Source: JBBATK01 sp044224515
Lineage (GTDB): Bacteria; Bacteroidota; Ignavibacteria; Kapaibacteriales; NICIL-2
Direction: 5' to 3'
DNA length: 64,000 bases
Assembly (NCBI GenBank): GCA_044224515.1
Contig: JBGAKH010000011.1
Location: forward strand, 62,001 to 126,000
The notes beneath the pieces were generated by a model. It had not been told where the DNA came from, made no database searches, and worked only from the letters and a program-made list of their open reading frames with translations. A program made the translations under genes and the position numbers. Shown here one piece after another: positions 8,162 to 16,303 of the stretch; within the stretch, counting starts at the first letter, position 1; each line of letters begins with the position of its first letter.

Positions 8162-9427
8162 TTAGTATCCTGCGTAATCGTCAGCACTCGATCGTGAGCG
8201 CCTCTCGTGTGTTCGTTTGGAGATGCCGATGGTTCGTGGTCTTGAGTTGTCAAATGCGCGCCATCCGTAGTTCAAGAAGTGGGAGTACATGCCATAGCGC
8301 AGCGCATCAACTGCGTGATCGTGGAACTTGATAGGCTCATCTAAGATGCGTCCTGCCTTGTCCGACTTCCATGAGTACTTCTTCTTTTCATCGAGCAGGT
8401 CGGTAGAGTCAGCGGTCACGTGAATCTTGAAGCGCTTGACAAACTCAATACCATTCATAACCTCTTTGACTGCCGGCATCACGTTGAAGCCAGCGTTGTA
8501 GATCTCCTCAACGGCGCGCTTGTCTTCGGGGTCGGCATAGATGAAAGACTTCTTCGAAGCGGTGCCAAGGATGCGAGTGAGACGCTTGATGAGTTCACCT
8601 GTTCCGAGTCCGCGCTCGTAGATCTCTTGTTTGACGTACGGCACACCGTCAACGACTCGAATGCGCACGAGTGCGGTCTCGTTGTTGAAACCGAAGTCCA
8701 AACCAAAGAACTCTTCGCCACCGCCGGCAGGGATTGACGGGACGACGTCCCAATTGTCATAGATGATCTTGCGCGACTTCGAATACTGACCGAGTCCATA
8801 GATGGTCCAGTATGCCGGGTCATCGATCTTTAGGCGCTCGATCTCCTCACGGTATTCTTTCGACAAGAATGGATTGTCTAGGTACGTGCTCTCAATCAGC
8901 TCGACGTCATCACGGCCTAGGAGCTGAATATTAATGAAGTCGTTTTCGTCCGAAGGGTTAAGCGCAAGGAATATTTGATTCGGTTCATCAGGAGAGGTAG
9001 GCGCAGACATGCGGAGCTTGATCGACATGAAGTCCTCGTAGGAGAACTCATCTGCTTCCTCGAACAGTACTTTGTTCCACTCTGATGACTTCATCTTCTG
9101 GTGGTCATCTATCGAAGTAAAAGTGATCTGATTGTTCCGGTACGAGTACGTGCGCTCAGACATGTGGTGCGCGCGAGGGTCGTACAGGTTGTGGCTCTTG
9201 AGCATATTGATGAAGACCTTGTAGGTCGTCATGCGTAGTGCGGGCAAGGTCTTACGAGTAATCAGAAGGTTCTTGCCGGAGCCTGTGAACAGATAGGTCA
9301 TGAAGAGCTGGCAGAGCGAGTATGACTTACTGCTCCGAGCTCCACCTTTATTGACGACAATTGGTTTCTTGGCTGCCATGTTCCGATCGAACACGTTGCT
9401 TACATTGCCAAGATCAAGGGTTGTCAT
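8162..9427 (-). CDS. Terminase large subunit (PBSX/Terminase_3 type)
   Basis: A 421-residue packaging motor. The N-terminal ATPase has a Walker A-like GGARSSKS (residues 28-35) and a Walker B with the catalytic acidic pair (VLFEEADE). The C-terminal RNase H-like nuclease carries its acidic residues in FFGLDFGFN, FIYADPEDKRAV and FHDHAVDALRYGMY. The frame opens at 9475, inside the small-subunit gene. ATGs at 9442 and 9427 are both plausible; I chose 9427 because it begins just before the conserved region. The terminase resembles PBSX/XtmB more than Mu gp28, an exchange relative to the Mu-like portal. Confidence 0.92.
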   Translation of the reverse strand: MTTLDLGNVSNVFDRNMAAKKPIVVNKGGARSSKSYSLCQLFMTYLFTGSGKNLLITRKTLPALRMTTYKVFINMLKSHNLYDPRAHHMSERTYSYRNNQITFTSIDDHQKMKSSEWNKVLFEEADEFSYEDFMSIKLRMSAPTSPDEPNQIFLALNPSDENDFINIQLLGRDDVELIESTYLDNPFLSKEYREEIERLKIDDPAYWTIYGLGQYSKSRKIIYDNWDVVPSIPAGGGEEFFGLDFGFNNETALVRIRVVDGVPYVKQEIYERGLGTGELIKRLTRILGTASKKSFIYADPEDKRAVEEIYNAGFNVMPAVKEVMNGIEFVKRFKIHVTADSTDLLDEKKKYSWKSDKAGRILDEPIKFHDHAVDALRYGMYSHFLNYGWRAFDNSRPRTIGISKRTHERRSRSSADDYAGY

Positions 9428-10082
9428 TTGCCGGTGGGTCATCCACCGTTTCGACCGTTTCGGTTCGGACAACATTATACTTTACTTCGGTAATGTTAAC
9501 GTTTGCTTCAAGTCGGACGTCGTTTTGTTTAATCTCATCTGCCTCGCCCTTTGCAGTGCGCTCGAGTTTGGCGATGTTCGGATAGGCGTGTGCAACCTTG
9601 ACGATGATGTTGAAAAGGTCCTCCATCGTCATGTTTTCAAAAGCAGCCACGCCGCCTTGCTTGATCTTATTCGAGAGGATGCCAGCCGGCAGCATGAGCA
9701 TAGACTGAAGGTTGGCAGAGTTGCGAGCATGACGCTCGTTCATCTCTTTGATCACATCGAGCTGAGTCTCACGCGCAATTCGGTCGCACTCATCATCCCA
9801 AGCGGACGCACGCTTTACCCAGTTGTAGCGCTGAGACTTGACGTGCAGATTCTTGTAGTTGAGATTCATCTTCACGCTCACTGCCTTGATCGAGCGCGAC
9901 TCACAATTCATGTCACGGTAGACAGTGAACAGATAGAAGTCCCAATCATTCTCATCGTGCGCACGTTCGTAGAGCGGCCGCTCTTCCTGCTCGAGGTCGT
10001 CCTCGTCATCGGGGCGCGCCGGTATCTCGACCACGTACACCTGTTTGTTGTCTTTGTAGGCTGGGATAAAGGATCCGTTCAT
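9414..10082 (-). CDS. Terminase small subunit-like DNA-binding protein
   Basis: A 222-residue protein immediately upstream of the large terminase. It overlaps that gene by about 14 bases and overlaps the methyltransferase stop by four bases (ATGA). The N-terminal 45 residues are acidic. Then comes a helix-turn-helix-like stretch (RSIKAVSVKMNLNYKNLHVK) and the SQRYNWVKRASAWDDECDRI motif common in small terminases of Gram-negative phages. A helical oligomerisation region follows. It presumably recognises the packaging site. The call rests on motif and position. Confidence 0.7.
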   Translation of the reverse strand: MNGSFIPAYKDNKQVYVVEIPARPDDEDDLEQEERPLYERAHDENDWDFYLFTVYRDMNCESRSIKAVSVKMNLNYKNLHVKSQRYNWVKRASAWDDECDRIARETQLDVIKEMNERHARNSANLQSMLMLPAGILSNKIKQGGVAAFENMTMEDLFNIIVKVAHAYPNIAKLERTAKGEADEIKQNDVRLEANVNITEVKYNVVRTETVETVDDPPANDNP

Positions 10083-11527
10083 CGTTGCTCCTGCGATGCA
10101 TAGTGCAGGTCAAAGTCTGAAAGTGTGATTGGCACTCCGTTTCGCAGCACTCGGCGTGCTATGTTATTCTCATCGCAGTAGCGCATGTAGCGGCGAACGA
10201 TGCCATCGACAAAGGCTGGTTCCATCTCCATAAGCCGTGCGCGTCGCTGCAATTGTTCGGCCGCCATGAGTGTTGAACCGGATCCTCCGAAGAGATCAAG
10301 TACCGTTTCATGCGGTGCTGAGCTGTTGCGCATTGCGCGTGCAGCGAGCGCGACGGGCTTTTGAGTTGGATGGATATATGTGCTGCTGGACTCTAGCGCG
10401 ATGTCCCAGACGTTTGTTTCGTTGTCGGGTCCAAACCAGCGAGCTCCTTCACCGGCACCATTGACTGCACCTTTGCCGGCGTAGATACACGGCTCGTACT
10501 TGCATTTGTAACGTCGCCATGAGATCGGCGCACGATTCTTCACCCAGATAATCGGGACCTTATCAAAGCGAAACTCCAGCGCCATGAGGGTAGCGCACAG
10601 CTCTGCGTGATAAAGTGATGCGTACCAGATGTAGAAGTGCGCCATCTCACGCGAGTATTTCTTCGCAAGCGCTAAGAACTTTTCTAAGAAGCTGCGATAG
10701 TCTTCATCCGACATAGAGTCGGTCCATTCGGTTCCGGTCTCAGAGCCCCAGTCTTTGCCACCCTCGCGAGCTGAATTATACTCGTTGTAGTTGACATTGT
10801 AGGGCGGGTCAGTATGCACGAGGGAGGCAAGCTCGCCGGCCATGAGTGTTGCAACGTCATCCTCTGATGTCGAGTCACCACACAAGAGCCTGTGATCGCC
10901 GAGTTCGTACAGATCACCTAAGCAAGAGAGTGGGTGTTTGGGAGGTTCTTCCAAGCATTCATCTTCAACGATGTCGACGTTGCTCTCTGTTGTTATGCCT
11001 GCATCCGTTAGCATCTGCTCGAGCTCGCGCGAGTCAAACGGGATCATCTCTCGCATATCATCTATGCTGAACTGCTCGCTGATGTCCTGAAGCATTTCAG
11101 AAAGCTTTTCCTCAATGATGGGGAAGCGAGTTTCATTCGTTACGATCGCAGCCATTTTAGCCTCAGCCAGGCTGATCCTGCCGTGGTTCATCACGACGGC
11201 ATAGCTGCGGCCAGTCTCTAAGTAGTCATCAAGCCTGTGGTTGCCGTCAACTACTTCAAAGTATCCGGTCTCAAGCTCGCGAACTTGAAGGTTTACGATT
11301 TGGCCGAATGTCTTGGATGAGTTGGAGAGCTTCTTAGCGGTTGCCTCGTCCCCATCCTTGTAGTTCCACACCGCCTTAACAAGCAATGCGATAGGTGCGA
11401 GTTGGTATTTGGCGAAGTTCTTTGCTTCGCTGGGTGGTACTCCTAAGGCTAGGAGATCTTCCTCGGAGCTGAACATTGGGCGCACTAAAGCCCGCAGCTC
11501 GTCTACAGTGGTGGTGACGTCAGTCAT
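10079..11527 (-). CDS. ParB-domain / N6-adenine DNA methyltransferase fusion
   Basis: A 482-residue two-domain protein. The N-terminal ParB/Srx-like domain has the signature VVDGNHRLDDY (residues 92-102). The C-terminal beta-class methyltransferase shows motif IV DPPY (240-243), then motif X/I order with HPTQKP (386-391) and DLFGGSGST (411-419). It most likely methylates adenine (DPPY). It is the first gene of the packaging operon and overlaps the terminase small subunit by four bases. Such fusions are common in Mu-like prophages. They may protect phage DNA from restriction or mark packaging sites; no cognate endonuclease is visible here. Confidence 0.9.
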   Translation of the reverse strand: MTDVTTTVDELRALVRPMFSSEEDLLALGVPPSEAKNFAKYQLAPIALLVKAVWNYKDGDEATAKKLSNSSKTFGQIVNLQVRELETGYFEVVDGNHRLDDYLETGRSYAVVMNHGRISLAEAKMAAIVTNETRFPIIEEKLSEMLQDISEQFSIDDMREMIPFDSRELEQMLTDAGITTESNVDIVEDECLEEPPKHPLSCLGDLYELGDHRLLCGDSTSEDDVATLMAGELASLVHTDPPYNVNYNEYNSAREGGKDWGSETGTEWTDSMSDEDYRSFLEKFLALAKKYSREMAHFYIWYASLYHAELCATLMALEFRFDKVPIIWVKNRAPISWRRYKCKYEPCIYAGKGAVNGAGEGARWFGPDNETNVWDIALESSSTYIHPTQKPVALAARAMRNSSAPHETVLDLFGGSGSTLMAAEQLQRRARLMEMEPAFVDGIVRRYMRYCDENNIARRVLRNGVPITLSDFDLHYASQEQR

Positions 11528-11694
11528 ATTCCCTCATGAAATGTTCTGAATCGCGAATTGTCGCGTGCGTCAGAAACATAGTCACGGGGGTGTGTCATTT
11601 TACTTTGCAAGATGCAATGCACTATGCACTGCAAGATGCATTGCAGGAAAAAGTGCATTCTGCAATGTAAAACGACACAACGCCTAGTAGAAGT
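11528..11694. promoter_or_regulatory. Divergent control region between the two late operons
   Basis: These 167 bases separate the reverse packaging operon from the forward capsid operon and must hold promoters for both. They contain repeated TGCA-centred words and an inverted repeat that could bind the phage activator. I could not assign -35 and -10 boxes with confidence. Confidence 0.55.
11605..11645. repeat. Direct and inverted TGCA-rich operator-like repeats
   Basis: TTGCAAGATGCAATGCA (11605-11621) recurs as CTGCAAGATGCATTGCA (11629-11645), a 17-bp direct repeat with two differences, spaced 24 bp start to start. The same block holds the inverted repeat TGCAATGCA (11613-11621) and TGCATTGCA (11637-11645). 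A weaker third copy, GTGCATTCTGCAATG, follows at 11653-11667. This arrangement is typical of multi-site regulator binding. Confidence 0.6.
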
Positions 11695-13647
11695 TTGCGC
11701 CACGAGGTCAGTACTGAAACCACCGTAGGGCGCATCGTGGAAATCGCAATCTTTAAATCAGGCACGCACACCGACTCATCGGGAACAACTGCCGAATTCA
11801 CGCCAGAACAGATCGTTGCTATGGCTGAGAAAAACACTGCGCGCTACAACCAGAACCAATACAAGGTCCCCGCGATAATCTCAGAAGAGGGGCACACCAA
11901 CAAGAATCTCCCTGCTTACGGCTGGTTTACGACTTTCACGACGCGTGAAGAAGACGGCGCGACAGTACTCTACGCTGAGCTCGAGGAACCAATGCTCGAA
12001 GCGTTCAGCAATGTGATTGCCAACCAGACGTACAAAAACAGGTCAGTGTCGTTCAACAACGAAGGTATGATCACGCACGTGGCATTCCTTGGCGCTATGC
12101 CTCCTGCGATCAAGGACCTGCCTGAAATCAACATGGCATTATCTGAATGCCGAAGCTTCAGCGAAGTAAACACCAAGTATGACGAAGCTCAAAACGCGCG
12201 CGCAACTCAGTACGCCATCAGCATTAAGTCTCCTGGTGCAAAGCCCGCAGAGAGCTACACCGATGAGCAGTATGCCGACCCGGTGAACTACAAGTTCCCT
12301 GTAGCATCAAAAGAAATCTGCTCCGCCACACTCGCGTCATGGAGCAAGGACTCATCACAGGCTGGATACACCGATGCTGAGAAGCAGGTCGTAGCAGCAC
12401 GCATGGTCAAGGCTGCACTTGCCTACGGCATCACGCTTACGCCGTACTCATGGGCTTACACGGTGCCCGAATCCGGTGTAACAGAGCAGCAAGCTGCTTC
12501 AGCCAAGTTCGGTATTGCCATCAAGATGGTTAACTCAGCAAGCTTACCTGAGAATACCCAGCAAGCCTATCAGAAACCAGCCGCACTCGCTTCACTTACC
12601 GACGATCAATTCGGTGATCCGGTGAACTACAGGTTCCCGATCCACAGCAAAGCATACGTGCTCTCATCGATTAAAGAGTTCGGTTCTTGGGAAAACCGCG
12701 ACATGTATTCAGAGCAGGAACGACAGTTCATCTTCGCCCGGTTGTTTGAAGCCGCAGAGGCACTCGGTGTCGACGTTGATAAGATCGGCTTGTCATACTA
12801 CGCATCCATGACAAAAGGCACCAAGTCTATCACTGCCAAATTCTCAAGCGGCCAGCACATCACCGTGCCGGCCGACTCACTTTCAAAGAAACAACTCCTC
12901 GACGTTGTATCAAAGCTCTCAGGCACCCCTGGTGCATCTGGTGCTGCAACAAGTCAACATGCAAGTAACCCCTCAACTAATCAAGGAACCAGTATGAACG
13001 AAGAGCAAATAAAAGCGCTGTTCGAGGAGCTGCTTCAGTGGGCATCCGACACTTTGGGCGAAGAAGTTGCAACGCAACTCTCGGCAAAGAAGGACGAGCT
13101 TCTGACTCAGTATCTCCAACAAGCTGCTGCAGCTGGCACCGATCCCGGTAGCCAAGCAAGCGCTCAAGGCGGTACCGCTGCTACCGATCCGAAGTATTCG
13201 GAAATGCAAGCTGAGATCGACGCGCTCAAAAAGACTAACCGCACAGCGGAGTTTCGCGAGTTCGCTAAGGATCTGATCTCCAAGGGTCACATTACTCCTG
13301 CTCAAGAGCAGATCGTGATGAACCTCATGGAGGCAATGCACGCAGACAAGTCAAGCTTCTCCTTCACCGAAGGTGGCAAGACCAAGACTGCAAGCCCACT
13401 GGATGCTCTCAAGAGCTTCATGTCATCAATCAAGCAAGTCGCAGTAGGCGAGCATGCAAGTGCAGGTTCTGCATTTGCCGGCTCAAGCAAAGGCAATAAC
13501 GAATTCTCTGAATTCGGCCAGGTCGACGATGAGCGATTGGAACTCCACAACGCCGCTATGAAGCTTGTTGAATCAACAGCTACAAGCGCCAACCCCATTA
13601 GTTACGCCCAAGCAATTGTTAAAGTCAGCCAAGGAGTACAAGCGTAA
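11695..13647 (+). CDS. Mu I-like prohead protease with fused scaffold
   Basis: A 650-residue protein. Residues 1-160 resemble the phage Mu protease I family (VGRIVEIAIF, FTPEQIVAMAEKN, SFNNEGMITHVAFLGAMPPAIKDLPEI). Two homologous repeats follow, near residues 187-250 and 300-366 (YTDEQYADPVNYKFPV and LTDDQFGDPVNYRFPI), resembling the DUF6582-type module. A Ser/Gly linker leads to a helical C-terminal scaffold. The start is a TTG at 11695 with a weak ribosome site, so the N-terminus is uncertain. It directly precedes the capsid gene, as in Mu. In that family the protease cleaves scaffold during maturation. Confidence 0.85.
   Translation: MRHEVSTETTVGRIVEIAIFKSGTHTDSSGTTAEFTPEQIVAMAEKNTARYNQNQYKVPAIISEEGHTNKNLPAYGWFTTFTTREEDGATVLYAELEEPMLEAFSNVIANQTYKNRSVSFNNEGMITHVAFLGAMPPAIKDLPEINMALSECRSFSEVNTKYDEAQNARATQYAISIKSPGAKPAESYTDEQYADPVNYKFPVASKEICSATLASWSKDSSQAGYTDAEKQVVAARMVKAALAYGITLTPYSWAYTVPESGVTEQQAASAKFGIAIKMVNSASLPENTQQAYQKPAALASLTDDQFGDPVNYRFPIHSKAYVLSSIKEFGSWENRDMYSEQERQFIFARLFEAAEALGVDVDKIGLSYYASMTKGTKSITAKFSSGQHITVPADSLSKKQLLDVVSKLSGTPGASGAATSQHASNPSTNQGTSMNEEQIKALFEELLQWASDTLGEEVATQLSAKKDELLTQYLQQAAAAGTDPGSQASAQGGTAATDPKYSEMQAEIDALKKTNRTAEFREFAKDLISKGHITPAQEQIVMNLMEAMHADKSSFSFTEGGKTKTASPLDALKSFMSSIKQVAVGEHASAGSAFAGSSKGNNEFSEFGQVDDERLELHNAAMKLVESTATSANPISYAQAIVKVSQGVQA
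12994..13647 (+). CDS. Nested scaffold protein (internal start, Mu Z-like)
   Basis: Inside the protease gene an in-frame ATG at 12994 has AAGGA about six bases upstream. It opens a 217-residue acidic, helical segment (MNEEQIKALFEELL...) that has the features of a capsid scaffold. In Mu (I/Z) and lambda (C/Nu3) the scaffold is made from such an internal start. The ribosome site and the change from linker to helical sequence at this point support the same strategy here. This product is inferred. Confidence 0.6.
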   Translation: MNEEQIKALFEELLQWASDTLGEEVATQLSAKKDELLTQYLQQAAAAGTDPGSQASAQGGTAATDPKYSEMQAEIDALKKTNRTAEFREFAKDLISKGHITPAQEQIVMNLMEAMHADKSSFSFTEGGKTKTASPLDALKSFMSSIKQVAVGEHASAGSAFAGSSKGNNEFSEFGQVDDERLELHNAAMKLVESTATSANPISYAQAIVKVSQGVQA

Positions 13648-14615
13648 TGAGTAAGATCACTCAAAATCGGATCGTAGATCCAGTACTCACGACACTTGCG
13701 CGTGGGTACAAAAACTCTGCCTTTGTTGGCGAGAACCTTTTCCCAACCGTTATGGTTGATAAGGAAACGGGTCGCATCCCGCTCTTCGGCAAAGACGCAT
13801 TCAAGGTGTACAACACCAAGCGTGCTCCAACAGCGGCGTCCAACGTGCGCACGATTGACGGCGTGCACAACATCCGCTTTGTGCTCGATGAGCATGACCT
13901 TGTGACTCCGGTTGATTACCGAGAAGAAAAGGAAGCGGCGTACAGTTTGGAAGCTCGAGCAACTGCTGTGAATCAAGCATCCATCGAACTCGAGATGGAA
14001 GTTCATGCAGCCAACTATGCGCAGGACATCGCTGCATACCATACCAATAACAAACTTCAGATGACATCCGGTGACTACTTCGATGAGTCCGGCGGTGATC
14101 CTGAAGCAGTTATCAGCGACTCGATTGAGACGCTGCGCTCCATTATCGGCGTTCGTCCGAACGTGTGTGTTATCGGCGGCAAGGTGTTCAAGGGTCTCAA
14201 GAAGAGTCCGAAGCTCAAGACCGCGTTGCAATACGCAACAGGTGGAGTGATTGGACTTGCACAGCTCAAGCAGCAATTCCAACTCGACAACATCGTAGTT
14301 GGTGAAGCTGTCTACGCCAACGCTTCAGATGGCGCCTTCGGTGACGTCTGGGGTAACAACATCATTCTTGCTTATGTCGCTCCGCAGGCAGCAGACACTC
14401 GCAATCCGAACGAGCCAAGCTTTGGTTATCGTTTGCGCGTGAAGGGTCAGCCGGTCGTAGACAAGATCGAGATGAACCCTGGCAAGGTGTACGGCGTTCG
14501 TAACACGGACATCACAAACGTCTTCCGCACCGGCGTTGTAAACACTGGCACCGAGTCAAGCCCAACATGGGTAATCGAGTCAGCGTACATCATCTACGAC
14601 TGCGTTACTCCCTAA
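13647..14615 (+). CDS. Major capsid protein
   Basis: A 322-residue protein directly after the scaffold, with stop and start overlapping (TAATG). Features fit an HK97-fold capsid protein of the kind found in Mu-like and other siphophages: an N-terminal arm (NRIVDPVLTTLARGYKNSAFVGENLFP), a helical spine (SLEARATAVNQASIELEMEVHAANYAQDI, discussed here as one region) and an A-domain with VCVIGGKVFKGL and NIILAYVAP. It does not look like Mu gpT itself. Position after protease/scaffold and before a terminator makes the assignment strong. Confidence 0.85.
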   Translation: MSKITQNRIVDPVLTTLARGYKNSAFVGENLFPTVMVDKETGRIPLFGKDAFKVYNTKRAPTAASNVRTIDGVHNIRFVLDEHDLVTPVDYREEKEAAYSLEARATAVNQASIELEMEVHAANYAQDIAAYHTNNKLQMTSGDYFDESGGDPEAVISDSIETLRSIIGVRPNVCVIGGKVFKGLKKSPKLKTALQYATGGVIGLAQLKQQFQLDNIVVGEAVYANASDGAFGDVWGNNIILAYVAPQAADTRNPNEPSFGYRLRVKGQPVVDKIEMNPGKVYGVRNTDITNVFRTGVVNTGTESSPTWVIESAYIIYDCVTP

Positions 14616-14641
14616 CGCCACCACGTTATAAACTGACGAAT

Positions 14642-14679
14642 CACGAGGCTTAGCTCACAACGACTAGCCTCGTGGTTTT
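14642..14679 (+). terminator. Rho-independent terminator after the capsid gene
   Basis: CACGAGGCT (14642-14650) pairs perfectly with AGCCTCGTG (14666-14674), followed by TTTT. It may be partly read through to set a high capsid-to-downstream ratio. Confidence 0.75.
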
Positions 14680-14717
14680 GCAGGAACTAGTTAGTACCAC
14701 AACTCCTCTAAACGACG

Positions 14718-15020
14718 ATGAAATTCAAAGTCCAAGGTCAGTGCTTCTATGCGAACCGTACGGTTCACATGCCAGGTGCAGTAATCGAACTCGACGAAAA
14801 GTATGCTGGTCATCCTGCTCTTTTGCTACTTGATTCGGTTGTTGAACCGGATGCGCCACTCATGGCCGGTGCAGAAAGCAGCGATGCTGTTAGTACGACT
14901 TCTGAGCCAGTAGAAGAGGTACCTGCAGATGAGGCTGAAACAACAGCCTCAGAGCCTGAGCCTAGCGCCTTTGATGACATCATTTCTGTAGTTCCAAAAT
15001 CCAAAACGAAGAAAGGTTAA
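14718..15020 (+). CDS. Small phage structural protein, unknown
   Basis: A 100-residue protein. The N-terminal 50 residues form a compact domain (KFKVQGQCFYANRTVHMPGAVIELDE). The second half is acidic and low complexity (repeated Ser, Glu, Ala, Asp) with a basic tail (KSKTKKG). Placed between the capsid and the decoration protein, it is probably a minor head protein or a cofactor of head completion. I do not recognise a named family. Confidence 0.6.
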   Translation: MKFKVQGQCFYANRTVHMPGAVIELDEKYAGHPALLLLDSVVEPDAPLMAGAESSDAVSTTSEPVEEVPADEAETTASEPEPSAFDDIISVVPKSKTKKG

Positions 15021-15022
15021 TC

Positions 15023-15370
15023 ATGCCTGTTACAGTTCAAGACACATTTAAGCCTGGTTTAAGCCACAGCATCCCTGCAACAGCAGACATCACAGAAGGA
15101 TGCTTTGTCAGTTTCTCCGGTGGCCTGTGTGGTAATCATGCTCAGGCGCTTGGCGTATGTAGCCAAGATGTAGACTCCGGTGATGAAATGCCGGTAGTGC
15201 TGGACGGTATTGTTTCGGTTGAACTTGCCGGAACGGTTGCGGTAGGTGACGCACTCACTTCCAACGCAAGCGGCAAAGCGATCAAGTCAACAGACTCCAC
15301 GTGGGCTGTCAATGGCTGGGCGCTGAAGGCTGGCGTAAGTGGCGAGTTTATCCCGGTTAAGCTTCAGTAA
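15023..15370 (+). CDS. Capsid decoration protein (DUF2190-like)
   Basis: A 115-residue protein with the compact beta pattern of DUF2190 capsid cement proteins: an N-terminal VQDTFKPGLSHSIPA, then ITEGCFVSFSGG, ALGVCSQDVDSGD, VSVELAGTVAVGDALTSNASGKAI and a terminal GEFIPVKLQ. Members trim and stabilise capsids. It starts two bases after the preceding gene and ends before a terminator hairpin, which fits high expression. Confidence 0.75.
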   Translation: MPVTVQDTFKPGLSHSIPATADITEGCFVSFSGGLCGNHAQALGVCSQDVDSGDEMPVVLDGIVSVELAGTVAVGDALTSNASGKAIKSTDSTWAVNGWALKAGVSGEFIPVKLQ

Positions 15371-15377
15371 TCAAGAG

Positions 15378-15420
15378 GGGGGCGCAGGCTGTATTCCGTG
15401 CCATGCGTCCCCAGCTTTTA
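15378..15420 (+). terminator. Terminator-like hairpin after the decoration gene
   Basis: GGGGGCGCA (15378-15386) pairs with TGCGTCCCC (15404-15412, one G-U pair). The U-tract is weak (CTTTTA), so partial termination is likely. Confidence 0.5.
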
Positions 15421-15437
15421 TCTAGAGAGAGCATGCG

Positions 15438-15851
15438 ATGTACTGCACGGTTGACGACATAGAGCAGGAACTCGGAGCAACAACGCTCGCGGAGTTGTCA
15501 AGCGAAAATGGGGACACCATCGACGCAACTGTCGTTGAAGCTTACATTGCTGAAGAGAGCGGAGTCATTGACTCCTATCTGCGTCTTCGCTATGTAACTC
15601 CCGTCTCGCCGGCTCCCATCCCGATCAAGAAGTACACACGACGACTTGTTGTGCTGGACCTCTACCGCAAACGTAATCGCTCGCTCACGCAAGATGAATC
15701 CTCGGAGTTCGACTCCATTATGGAGTGGCTTACTCAAGTCCGCAAAGGGCTTGTTAGCATAGACGCCGAGGTATTAGAATCTACGTCTGGGCGAAGCGCA
15801 CACTCAAGAGCAAACTACCGCACGCCAGTAATCTCCACGGAGGGTTACTAA
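15438..15851 (+). CDS. Head-tail connector (Mu gp36 / DUF1320 family)
   Basis: A 137-residue protein of the Mu gp36 family. It begins MYCTVDDIEQELG, the usual entry helix, followed by VVEAYIAEESGVIDSYLRLRY and KKYTRRLVVLDLYRKR. The fold matches gp6-like head-closure proteins that sit below the portal. The stop overlaps the next start, showing coupling to the gp37 gene. Confidence 0.85.
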   Translation: MYCTVDDIEQELGATTLAELSSENGDTIDATVVEAYIAEESGVIDSYLRLRYVTPVSPAPIPIKKYTRRLVVLDLYRKRNRSLTQDESSEFDSIMEWLTQVRKGLVSIDAEVLESTSGRSAHSRANYRTPVISTEGY

Positions 15852-16303
15852 TGCGTGCGACGACAATTGAGCAAACGATCGTTGACAAGTTGACAGCTGA
15901 GTTTGAGCGGGTGATAGGGGTCGAGAGATACCCAAACAACCCCACCTCTTATAAGCTCACTCATCCTAAAGGTGTTGTGCTGGTCCGATACAACGGCACC
16001 AACTTCGCCAACCCGGTAGGCGCGTCTGCAAACACAGGTCTTCAGACCGGACTAATGGAGTGGGAGTTTGTGATCATCATGCGCAATCTGCGTTTTGATC
16101 GTAATCAGGAGGGAGTGTACGAATTGCTTGAACGCGTGCGTGCTGCGATATGCGCTCTGTATATCAAGGGTCACGGATTCTTCTACCAGACGAATGAAGA
16201 CTTCTTGGCAGAATCAGAGGGGATATGGCAGTATGGAATGCACTTCATGCTTCCGCGCATTTACCGCAGAGGTGTTGAAGAAGTTGATCCGGAGGAGAAC
16301 TAG
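15851..16303 (+). CDS. Mu gp37-like protein (DUF1834)
   Basis: A 150-residue protein with the Mu gp37 pattern: an N-terminal helix (IEQTIVDKLTAEF), PKGVVLVRYNGTNFANP, EWEFVIIMRNLRF and a helix LLERVRAAICALYIKGHG. The partner gene gp36 is directly upstream, as in Mu and FluMu. The protein is a tail-completion or terminator candidate. Overlapping starts and stops on both sides indicate one operon. Confidence 0.85.
   Translation: MRATTIEQTIVDKLTAEFERVIGVERYPNNPTSYKLTHPKGVVLVRYNGTNFANPVGASANTGLQTGLMEWEFVIIMRNLRFDRNQEGVYELLERVRAAICALYIKGHGFFYQTNEDFLAESEGIWQYGMHFMLPRIYRRGVEEVDPEEN

Noticed and set aside
9300..10103. Forward ORF opposite the terminase genes
   Set aside because: It lies opposite two well-supported genes; leucine/valine-rich translation typical of antisense shadows.
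13602..14282. Reverse-strand ORF opposite the capsid gene
   Set aside because: Antisense shadow of a strongly supported capsid gene.
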